From contig CM075778.1 in the NCBI GenBank assembly GCA_037974665.1, forward strand, positions 10,591,001-10,655,000: a stretch of 64,000 nucleotides of DNA, written 5' to 3'. Shown piece by piece: positions 38,700 through 48,735 of this stretch; position 1 is the first letter of the stretch; the number at the start of each line of letters is the position of its first letter. Under the pieces are notes generated by a model. That model saw only the letters and a program-made list of their open reading frames with translations, had not been told where the DNA came from and did not search any database. Position numbers and translations under genes: made by a program. Source of the DNA: Ehretia macrophylla. Taxonomy: Eukaryota; Streptophyta; Magnoliopsida; Boraginales; Ehretiaceae.

Positions 38700-39024
38700 C
38701 TATAAGTAATGAATGAAAAAAAAAATAACAATCTCAATGAAACAAACACAACAAAATATGTAAGATGAAAAATTTATATGGAAAAAAAATCATTTTCCAA
38801 AGCCAAGCAGTAATTTTTGAAAGGTCAAAAAGAACAACCCAATCAATATTTACAACAAATTATAGAGACTTAGAAAAAAAAAATGCAGATGCAGACATAA
38901 GCCTATATGCCTCAAAAATTAAATTGACCTTATATACTACCACTTATACATTTAAATATGCATAATATAATAAACTAACAAGCATAGGTAGAGTTGACTA
39001 AGCATCTTTATCTTCGTTTTCTTA
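38700..39024. other. PIF 5' flank, no gene seen
   Basis: AT-rich DNA upstream of the minus-strand PIF transposase start. It should hold that gene's leader and promoter, but no clear motif stands out. Confidence 0.4.
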
Positions 39025-39117
39025 AAGAAGATTGCAAATGCTTTCGATAACAGAATAGATGCCAAGAGCACTATGCATGAGATCAAGCTGCTTCGACACG
39101 TGGATCATGAAAATGTT
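39025..39117 (+). pseudogene. MAP kinase exon fragment
   Basis: Thirty-one codons read [14 protein letters not shown], then [17 protein letters not shown]. This is the VAIKK-to-alphaC segment of plant MAP kinases (MPK4/MPK6-type consensus [31 protein letters not shown], in two parts). It includes the catalytic lysine region and the alphaC glutamate. Pyrimidine-rich sequence ending TTAAAG lies upstream, and intron-like T-rich DNA follows, so it looks like a piece of genomic DNA and not a copy of mRNA. No other MAP kinase exon is visible within 10 kb either side. It lies between the PIF transposase and a PIF/Tourist-like terminus near 39,848, so capture by the element is possible but unproven. 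Confidence 0.78.
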
Positions 39118-40401
39118 TGTTATTTCTTTCTTCTTTTTACATTAATTAATTTTTTTCGCTATAATTAAAAATTCAATTTCATTTTCAATCGCATATATGG
39201 ATGAGACTAGTTAGGAATAAACTCCAAAAGCATATATGGATGCATATATTAATTGTACCTTTATCGTGTAAATGAACATGTTTTGGATATTTTCATCTTT
39301 TATGCTTTATCTTTGGCTGAGACTAGTTAGGAATAAACTCCAAAAACATACAAAAAGTATTCCATATATTAGATAACTGATCAAATTATTTTCTTACTCT
39401 ATAATAAACAAGATGCAATCATATGAAAGTAGTTTAAGAACTAGAAAAGACTCTTCAACAATCAATAATATGAAAATAAGATGTGTTTCATATATGGTGT
39501 CGTTTGATGATGAAGAGGCTGATGAAGAGCAGTGTTGATGATGAAAGTGTGTGAAATATCAAAAGCAGCGTTGAAGTGAAAAAATAGGGTTTGGATAAAC
39601 AATTGGTAGGGTTGTAATTAACGTAAAAGCAAAAGGCAAAATTGTCATCACAACAAATAGTATTTTTCCCTCCCCACATTTTATCCCAAATCAGAGTGAT
39701 CATATTTTGGGGGTATGGACGGGTTAGGCTCATCCCCTCTACACCCCAACCACTCAATCCCTCCCAAACCAAACAGGGTAAGGACTCAAACCCTCCATTT
39801 ACTAATCATCCCATTCCCCCAATTTCTCCCAATCCAAACACACTGTAAGTAAATTGAGTTCAAGTAAGTATTTTTCATCTAAAAACTTAATCAGTACATA
39901 AACTTGTATTTACCATGTCATCTAAATGAAATAGAAGGAGGCAATCTAAAGACTTCTAGCAGGCATTAGTTAGGCTCAAATCATGGTGCTTCACCAGAGG
40001 ATTTAACATGCAACTATCAATTTTGATTCTATTTTATTTTGGGAGAGAAAAAATATTTGAAATGAATCAATGGCTTCGAACAACTGGTCGTTTTGAACTG
40101 AGATAGTGACACATGTTAATACCACTGCATATGATGATAACACGTGTCTTATTTCAATGGGACTACTCACACAATTTTTGTGGGCCTCACCATCCTTTTT
40201 GATTGTTTATTAGCCTAGCCCTTTAAGAGATAGATACGAAATTCTTTTTATATTGTTGTTGCCTTGACTAGAATGATACAATTTACTCTTGTGAAAGGTG
40301 TCTCATCTACTAGGCTGAAGTTGAATATGTATAGCTACTTTCCTGAAAGTACCCATCATATACAAATATTCAAGAATTGTGTGTGTTTGAGAAATGGAGA
40401 G
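39118..40401. other. Intergenic with a Tourist-like terminus
   Basis: There is no gene. A phrase of about 30 bases (GAGACTAGTTAGGAATAAAC) occurs at about 39,203 and again at about 39,317. Near 39,740-39,850 the minus strand reads CAGTGTGTTTGGATTGGG and CCTGTTTGGTTTGGGAGGG, which resemble PIF/Tourist ends; this could be the right terminus of the Harbinger element or a separate MITE. Confidence 0.4.
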
Positions 40402-43400
40402 TTTTTTTTTGGTTGAAACACAATATATTAATATTGCAAATGGAAAAAGTACAAATGTTTAGCCAACACCCGAAGGTCTGAAATTTGAGAGCAGAAAATG
40501 ATACAAAGGGGATGGGATATTAGAAACCCAATCAAGGGGCAAACTATTTCTAAGGTGACATTTCACAACCTAATCACACGTTTGATTAGTCATTCCTCTA
40601 ATGCATTGAAGCCCAATTGAGTGGCTCGATGCAACAATATTTTCAATATCTTCCACCGCTGGTTTTGCTTTCCTAGGAGCAAATAAGGGAAGATTGACTG
40701 CTTTAAGAACCGCTTTTGCATCACTTTTAATTATGACGTTGAGAGAGAGGGAAGACTGAGCTGCAAATTGGCAATCAAATCAGATGGCCAAAGCTTCAGC
40801 TTCGAAAGCAGAGGAACAAAAAGTAGAAAAGGCTTGCCAGTTGATAAGATCTCCACTCCAATCTTTGCAAATGAATCTGCATGCTGTACTCGAGGAAAGC
40901 TCTTGGAAGGCCGCATCAACATTGAATTTAAGATTGTTACAAGGTGATGGACTCCAAGTCATTGGGATATTGAAGGTATGCTGAGAGGATGCCCGATGTA
41001 AACCAAGCTTAGACTGATTGATGTAGGACAGATCATGAATGCCAATTTGAGTTTGAGAGATTGCTTGTTCAATATTAACCATTTTCCCCTCGATACTAGC
41101 TTGATATCTTTCTTTCCAGATCTGCCAATAACACATAGAAATAAGGGAGAATGCTTTGTTTTTGCTATAACCCGCTTGCATGCATTGATGAATGATCTGG
41201 ATGAGCCAAACATCCAATCTTGTAATACTGCACGGGTTGATGGCACAGTGGAGTGGTGATGCACACCAGAACCGGATCGTCCAAGGGCAGGTAAGCAGGA
41301 TGTGCTCCACAGATTCAATGTCAGATTTACATATGCTACAGACGGGGGACGAAGAGCATTTACGATTGAAAAGATTCTCAAGCGTGGGTAGACCATTTCT
41401 AATTGTTTTCAAAAAGAAGATTTGAATCCTTAGTAGGATCTTTGCAAACCAAATGTGTCACGTCCTAACTCGACCCCACCTAGAACCAAGTCAGGACGCG
41501 ACGGAATTTCGACATTTATAACATTTGAAATATGACACTTAGACAAATAAAGCCTGTACATCATCTCATACAATCCACAATAAAACCAAACATTACATAA
41601 ATTGTACCTTTCAACATATAACCAAATGAACCTAGCCATCCGTCACACCTACTTTAAACATGGTCATACAGTTACATACATTCAAAATAGACCATCAAGG
41701 CTAGCAACTTATAACAAAGAACCTTCAAACTACTAAACTTTAAGGTAAACATCATAACCTTAAAATATTTACATGAATCCCCAAAGTTTTCAACATTAAA
41801 GTAGACAACATAATTTACATATTTCCAACCAAATCTTCATTACATAACAACTACATAACTCCAAGAACACATAGACAACACCAACAATCAATTAAGCACA
41901 TCAAGCCTCAGGCTCATCCATATTTTCTTGAGGCACGTACCGAACGTATTCTACCTCGGACTCACCTGAAATGTTAGCAAACGGGGTGAGCTTACACAAG
42001 CTCAGTGAGGGGGTATAAATGAAAAGTTTTGGAAAACATTTAGCTTTGAAAACCCTTTCGAAAATGAGTTGTGAAACAATATATAACATTAAACACATTA
42101 AACTCAAGTAATAATAACAGTAAGAACAATTACTCATGTAAGATCAAAGCTTTTAAACATTCACGAGAATATGCTAAACATTGATAATGCCACTTGCACA
42201 TTCGCATTCAAGACTATGGTAGTCATGCCAATACACTGACGATATCGGGCCGCCTGGAGTGACACGACGCTACCCTTCGCATTCAATACCATGGAAGTCA
42301 TGCCAATATACCGACGACATTGGGTTGCCCAGAATAACACGACGCTACCATGTCTCACAACAGTTGCATTAAACAGTCACATTTAAACATTTTCACATAT
42401 TGGACACATTTCCACTCAATAACCCATTGACTTACAACCTTCAACATTTAGCACAACCAACACTTAATATCAACACTTGAGCAATTCCATTAGCAAGTAG
42501 CATAGCACAAATTTATTGGTTCAGTTTACCTATCTACGATTCTCCAAAAATTATAAAATTCTGCAGGGACATAGATTATCAAGTGTAGATAGTTTTATAA
42601 TCAAATTGAGCTCAATTTGAAGTTAAATTCACTAAGTTATGCCCCTAAGAATAGACATTGTACAAATTGTCTAGTACAACACTTCTAGCAGTAACTCACT
42701 GAAATGGCCTTTAATAAATACCTTAACCATGGAATTAAGGAATACACATAAAAGACAATTTATACTACTACCTCTCTAGCACAACATATCCAAAATTCAG
42801 CCACAAACAACAACATCTACTATATCAAATCAGTCAAGAAAATTCATTGCGTAGAACTGAAATTTCTGGACAGCTATACAACCACACACAAAACTCATGC
42901 TACCAAGCCTTTTTTCTATGCTATGAAGGTTAAAATATGCATATAAACTTCATATACAAGCTATGAACCAATAATTTAACTCATATTTGGCTAAACAACT
43001 CAATACATAACACAAAATAGCAACTACAACAACCTATGGTTCATTCAAGCCAAATTTCAAGTATGTTGCTCTCTAGGTCCTATCTAGCAAGGTTCATATG
43101 CATATACAACATTATATAACATATATATGCAGGTATGTAAACAATACACCAACTTTAAAACTTAGATTTGGAAAATTCCCTCACCTTAAATGCTTTAAAA
43201 GGCTAGAATATGCAAGGAAGATGCTAAAATATGCAAGATATAGCTTCAATTTGAGTGCTAGGGCTTTGAATCTTCTTCTTCTTCTTCTTCTTAAAAAATG
43301 GTAGAAAACTAGGTTTTTACTATTCTTTTCTCTTCCTCTCTCACATGGCTCAAAGGAGGCTATTTTTGGGGTCTTTGGCTTTTGTTTTAATGATATAATG

Positions 43401-44215
43401 CAAGAACTTGGTCAAAGGAAGGGTCAAAGCAAGGTAGAATATCTTCAATGGAAAATGACTAAGTTAGCCTTGCATTTTGCTCCTAATTTCAAGTTTGACA
43501 CTCTAGCAAATATTTAAAGTATTGAAGACTAGTTTAGGCATGCAATTAACTCTTATTTACAAGTTTACGCAAGCGGTCAAAGAAGATGAAAAGTTAACTA
43601 AATCAACTCGAATGGACTTTAAATACACATTTCACTTAATAACTCTAAGTAAATCATATAATTACACATATTATGTACTTAAAATAAATAAACACATAAT
43701 TTCCACATAAAGTCCATGCTCGGGTCTCACAAAATGAGACTCTAAACATCTGTTTGAATAAGATGTGATGAACTTGCACAAGATCCAGAATTTCTCGATG
43801 AAAGCGTATCCAACTCTTTAGCCACTTTATAGCCTGACTTAACCGTGTAATTTCCATTTGAAGTGAGTGGCCAAACAAGTCTGTTCTCAGTAATAGTAAC
43901 TGGCAAGTGAATAGCAAGAATTGCATCAACAATAGAACTTAGAAAGACGGAATTGAGGTTGCTGATGTTCCACTTCCCCGACTCCGCATGTATAAGATCA
44001 CAAACTTTGGATAGACCATAGGTTCTACAACTTGAGAGGTTGGGGAAGCTTCTTATCCATGGGTCTTCCCAAATATTAACATTGGTTCCGCTTCCAATAG
44101 ACCACATGGCTTTGGAAATGATGATGTCTCTACCTTTCAAGATGATTTTCCATGACCAAGAAGCAATATGGCAACTTTTAACCTTCCAAAAGCATTCTTT
44201 AGTACAATTTAGTTA
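40402..44215 (-). mobile_element. 5'-truncated LINE, cut by a solo LTR
   Basis: The minus strand carries the C-terminal part of a plant LINE ORF2. It has the post-RT linker (KGRDIIISKAMWSIGSGTNV, NIWEDPWI, NGNYTVKSGY) at 43,742-44,200, then after the solo LTR a CxxC-x8-H-x4-C zinc motif (zf-RVT) at about 41,300. A plant-type RNase H domain (KFNVDAAF) runs to about 40,450. A short 3' UTR and a poly(A) tail (T-run at 40,402-40,410) end it. The frame continues across the LTR site (with one stop beside it), and a frame change lies near 40,780. Endonuclease and RT domains are missing, the usual 5' truncation. The 5' limit is uncertain (about 44,215-44,290), and I found no flanking duplication. Confidence 0.82.
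41456..43731 (-). repeat. Solo LTR, family B, inside the LINE
   Basis: It begins TGTCACGTCC and ends GGGTCTCACA, and is flanked by AAATG on both sides (41,451-41,455 and 43,732-43,736). Read on the minus strand it starts TGTGAGACCC and ends GAGTTAGGACGTGACA, matching the family of the solo LTR at 7946-10,357. Donor-like AAG|GTGAGGGAA (minus, at 43,184) and acceptor-like TTTCAG|GTGAG (minus, at about 41,967) are present. A GC-rich patch is at about 42,210-42,355. Confidence 0.88.
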
Positions 44216-46077
44216 GGATGTCATAAGGTGCCAATTTTGAAACCTTTATGTAACATGGTGAAGGGAGTTGTATCTTATTTTTTTATCCTTCGTAACTTTA
44301 TCATTTTTTTTTTTTGGGTCTAACTTTGTAAATTTATCGAGTTTCAATGATATCTGTCTTTTTGAAATTACTTTAAAAAAGAACAAACAGATTTATACTG
44401 ATTTGTGTCTTTAAATCTTTCACATCAAAAGAGCATAAAAAAAGGGAATAGCGTTTTCTTCATAAATAGATACCATAATTTGTTGCATTACACACTCCAA
44501 ATGTAAGCAATCTCATGAGTCAGTCAATAACTAGTCGGCAAAGGGTGGTGAAAATCCTAAAGTGTCACACTCATGTAAGAAGGGTTACGTTTTTCCATAT
44601 AAAGTATTTAAGTTATCCTTCGAGTATGTAGACGTAGGCTAAATTGAAAGTCAAATCACGTTATATATTAGTATGTACTACATATTTGTGTTAACAATAC
44701 AGTGTGACTTTACCGAAATTTTCAACATTTTGCTTTCGAAGTTGTAAAGGAAAGTTCGAGGAAATAGAAACAATTGATTTTATATTAAAAAATTACACGT
44801 GTTTGGCACAAGCACTAGGATTTTTTTTTTTCAAGATTGGATCCTAGAAGCTTGACAATGGGGTCATACGTAGACCTCATCAGTGACTAAGCCATAGATT
44901 CCCAAGTCAATTTTTTTTTTTTTTTTGGGTCGAAGTTGATTCAAAGTCTACAAATTTTTGCTTACCAACCAAGCTTTCATTTTCATCGAGAAGTTTGCTG
45001 AATCATTAATTTTGACAATTAATGCATCATTTAGGAGAAAATCTTTATGCTATCAGCTGGTTCATGAACACAGTTTTGATCTATTCTATTGAATGCTGCG
45101 GCGTATTGTCTGCTCCAAGTTCGGCTTCCCCACTATGTTTGAATTACACAAGGGAAGAGAAAGGAAAGTAAGGTTGAGAAAAAATAATAAAAGAAAGGAA
45201 AGAAGAAGAAGTTTTCTCTTTTGAATTGAGAAAAAATAATTTTTTGATCGTTTATTTTGATTGGAGAAAGAAATCAAAAGAAAAGAACAATTTTAAGTAA
45301 AATGTTACTTAAGTACGATTTTCTTACTAATTGTTATATTGAGAATATAATTGAAATTATATAAAATTATTAAGGACAATTAAAAGTGTTCACTCATGAA
45401 TTTTTTCTTTACCTTCATAAAACCCGAAATTTGGAGGAAGTCAATCTAAATATGGAGAGGGATTTCTTAATCCCTCCTTCCCATTCCTTTCCTTTCGTTT
45501 AAAATGTGCAAGGAAAACAATATGTTCATGTTTCACATGTATCTGTATACCCAACAGAGATTAAGAGTCTATTTGACTTAGTCGTGAAATTTTAACTTTT
45601 AAATTGTAAAGTTTTAAGCAAGAAAATTTTAGTTAAAACTGCTGTTTAGACAGAGACCATTGGCTATTTAGCCTTGTCATATCAAATATGGAGGGTATTT
45701 TTTAGGGAAAAAAAATACTATGAGGGCAAGCTTCCAAAAATATGAAAGAGTACTTTTGAGAAATAAAAAAAGAAAAATAACTTTACGCACTATGTAAATA
45801 CATTTTCGCGAAAGTCTTTTTCGAAAAGCTCAAATTTAAAGTTTCTTATTTTTTTTAGTTTTTTTATAGCTTTAGCTTGGTAAAAGTTCTTTCAGAAATG
45901 TGTCAAACAAATTAACTTCAACTTCTAAACTTACAAGAAACACTTTAAACGTCTAAAAGCTAAACAGACGACATACCGTAATTCTTTGTGTGACTTCGAC
46001 TACATGTACTAAGTGATATTGTGCAGGATGCATTTAACTGCGTGATTGTTGTGGGACGTAGTCATCAGTAAAACTTA
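44216..46077. other. Intergenic, AT-rich, no gene seen
   Basis: There are long T-runs at about 44,290, 44,820 and 44,910. The stretch 45,560-45,975 has loosely inverted ends (GAGTCTATTTGACTTAG versus, on the other strand, GTCGTCTGTTTAGC), possibly a decayed MITE. I see no coding sequence. Confidence 0.4.
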
Positions 46078-46506
46078 GACTCCGTTTGTTTGTCGTAAAA
46101 TATTTTTTCGGAAAATATTTTTTTAATTTTTTAGTATTTGATAATATCAAAAAATTAGTCAATTAAAAAATATATTTAAGTCAACAATTACAGTTGCTTT
46201 TGCTTAATTTTTCGGTATTTGATAACACTGAAAAAAAAAATATTGAAAAATATTTTACAGTCAACAATTACAGGGAGTACAAAATTTGAGAAAATATTTA
46301 CATTGTCCTTTGGGAGAAGAAAATATTTTACGGAACTCACTGTACATCCAAACACCAGAAAATATTTTTCAGTATTCTATTTTCAAAAAAAATATTTTTT
46401 TGCAACAAGTTATTTTATGGCAAACAAATAGAGCCCAGAAAAATATTTTATTTTTCAAGAAAATATATTTTACAAACAAATTATTTTATAACAAACAAAC
46501 AGAGCC
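46078..46506. mobile_element. Tourist-like MITE, TSD TTA
   Basis: The ends are inverted: GACTCCGTTTGTTTGTCGTA on the left and, on the minus strand, GGCTCTGTTTGTTTGTTATA on the right. TTA flanks both sides (46,075-46,077 and 46,507-46,509), as expected of PIF/Harbinger-derived MITEs. Two internal direct repeats of about 65 bases each end in GTCAACAATTACAG. A decayed relative lies at about 54,270-54,480. Confidence 0.78.
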
Positions 46507-46914
46507 TTAATCGAATTTCATCCACAATTAATGAATTTCAGTTCTGTACATAAAACTTACGTTACGTACAAAAATCGAATGTTTTTCCACAAAGATTAAG
46601 AAAAAAAAAAGACAGTAAGGATGCATTTGTGAACTATCCATTTGACAATTTTCACCTTTTCCAATGGTTCGTTGATCAACATGACATAGCAAAGATGACA
46701 TAGGGATGGAATCTTAATATTTTTAGAAGCAGAGTGTTGAAGTCATATAAAATATTCCATGACGTAAAATTTAATCCCCGTGAATAGTATGAGTCCTTGA
46801 GATAATAATTGTCACAAAAATGGTATTGCGTAGTAAAACAAGCACAGACCGAAGACCTACTAGAGTTAGCTTGGTTTGTCAATCCACTCAAGACTCTCTC
46901 ATCTATGAATTTAA

Positions 46915-47484
46915 GACTATGTTTGGATAAGTTACAGAGCTAGAATTTCAAAATTAGAGTGTGTACTAATACAATGAGACAATTCATAGTGTGCATTTAT
47001 ATAATAAGAGTTTAATATTTTTTTTTTTTACAATTTTTTTTAATTAAGTGTGTATCTATGCACACCCTCATTGACATGTGCCTCCACCACTGGTTTGGAT
47101 AGGGGCTTTGGGGGAAAGAGATGAATTTTGAAGGGATTTTTAAATCTTTTCTCTTGTTTGAATTGAGAAATTTAGAGATAATTTGTTAATAAGTGATTTT
47201 GAAAATCAACTCCATGTCCCATATATCCTAAATTGTGTCAAAAGAGAGGAGAAGATTTTAGTGAGTGTCAGATGACTATATTACCGTTATATGTTTATAA
47301 AATTTATTCATTTCCTTTTTTTAAATTTTTTTTAATCTAAATAAAGAATACACATAATTCTTTATAATTTTTTTATTATTTATAATTTTACCTAATCTAA
47401 ACGAGATTTAATTATCCCCTTCATATTATTGAATCCATACCTTTTCTTTATTATTATTTTTTCCTCTTGAATCCAAACAAGCCC
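46915..47484. mobile_element. Tourist-like MITE holding a second MITE
   Basis: The outer ends are GACTATGTTTGGAT and, on the minus strand, GGGCTTGTTTGGAT, with TAA on both sides (46,912-46,914 and 47,485-47,487). Within it, 46,930-47,092 is an insertion flanked by the nine bases GTTTGGATA (46,921-46,929 and 47,093-47,101). The insertion has the CAGTGGTGGAGGCAC-type end common in plant Mutator-like MITEs on one side and a decayed version (CAGAGCTAGAATTTC) on the other. Confidence 0.7.
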
Positions 47485-47487
47485 TAA

Positions 47488-48211
47488 GGCAGGTCTAGAG
47501 TTAGGCGAAAGTGCATCTTAAGATGGTAGAGTATTCAACCTGATCATAAAGATCGATTTAAGAATTTACAAATCATGTTCGATTTAGATCTTCCATACAT
47601 AATATTAATATTGAACTAATCCGGCCTCAACTTTCTCAGTAGCAAATTTAGAATTTTATTTTACAAGGGTAATACTATTAATATTAATATTTTTTAAATG
47701 ACCGTTTACTTGATTTTTTATAGTAAACATATGCATATGTTAAATTTTTTTAACATTAAATACATATAATTTTTATAAAAAATTAAAATCAGTGAAAGTT
47801 AATGCTACAATAAAAAGTGTCAAATGTGAATATATCATGCATATTAGACCTATTGTGGGGGTCTGCCAAAAAGAACTTTTGCTAAGAAACTAGATAATGC
47901 CTTTAAAGTCCAAGTATTGCCCCATTTTTGAACAGCAACACATGCAATTAAGTTCTTTGAGGTCATGGTACGGTGATTGCAAATGCTCGTTTGTTCAACC
48001 TTTTTCAAAGTCAAGACAATGAATGTCATTTTTTTTTTTTGGAAAGATTGGAGTCCCCACCAGGCTTTTTTGAGTTTTGATTTAGTGTAATGTTTTTTTA
48101 TTATGAATGTGAAAAATTACGATATCAATTTTTATAATTAATATCATGTGTTGTATGGTTTAAATTGAATAATAATAATAATAATAAAGACTAGACTCAA
48201 CATCCGTATAA
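47488..48211. other. Intergenic, AT-rich, no gene seen
   Basis: There is no coding sequence. A short AAT microsatellite lies at about 48,168-48,187. A tRNA-like phrase near 47,520-47,560 (AGATGGTAGAGTATTCAACC) was examined and not accepted as a gene. Confidence 0.4.
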
Positions 48212-48506
48212 GGTCATCCTTATCAAAGGTTTTTAAAATGTAAAACTTTTTAAATTTAAAAATTTTTAGAGACCTAATTTCTAAAAAATATTATTAATAA
48301 TTTAAATATACATAGGATTCACCACTTTTTATAATTTTTGAGGTTTTGGTCTTAAATTTGAAGATCAAAATAGAGATTGGGTCTCTATTTTACCTCAAAA
48401 ATTATAAAAAATGTTAAATTTTATGTATATTTAAATTATTAATAATAATTTTTAAAAATTAAATCTCTAAAAATTTTACATTTTAAAAACTCTTCGAAGG
48501 ATGACC
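48212..48506. mobile_element. Foldback MITE upstream of the kinase gene, TSD TAA
   Basis: Two arms of about 130 bases are inverted copies: GGTCATCCTTATCAAAGG on the left and, on the minus strand, GGTCATCCTTCGAAGAG on the right. Both continue through TTTTTAAAATGTAAAA and AATTTAAATATACATA. TAA flanks the ends (48,209-48,211 and 48,507-48,509). The TIR and duplication suggest a Tourist-like (PIF-derived) MITE. It ends 229 bases before the kinase start codon, so it may overlap that promoter. Confidence 0.85.
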
Positions 48507-48735
48507 TAAGAAAGAACAAAGAAAGATAGAGGATACATCATCCTCCTTATAGACTTGGAAGATTCCCATGTAGCAACATGGCTGTCGTTTTCCCCAAGGG
48601 TCATTCTTTCCCACTTTACAAATAGGGAAAATATTGGTGAAGTTTGTTAGTCTGTTTCATATTATCCTAAGTATCCAAAGAATTTGACAGTTTTGCTTTC
48701 ATTAACTTAAGCAAGAAGGAACTATTAGCAAGAAC

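Noticed and set aside
23113-39848. Exact terminal inverted repeats for the whole Harbinger element
   Set aside because: The candidate ends (GAGGGAGTTTAATAAAG and, on the minus strand, CAGTGTGTTTGGATTGGG) are only loosely alike, and the adjoining three bases (TTA and TAA) do not agree, so they are not listed as defined termini.
40784-41425. Plus-strand open stretches opposite the LINE
   Set aside because: They are the complementary-strand shadow of the LINE zinc-motif and RNase H reading frame on the minus strand.
46219-46510. Two overlapping open stretches of about 70 codons
   Set aside because: They lie wholly inside the MITE at 46,078-46,506 and reflect its repeated AAAATATTT composition.
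47515-47580. tRNA-like phrase AGATGGTAGAGTATTCAACC
   Set aside because: The expected B box and a cloverleaf are missing, so it is at best a very old tRNA-derived repeat.
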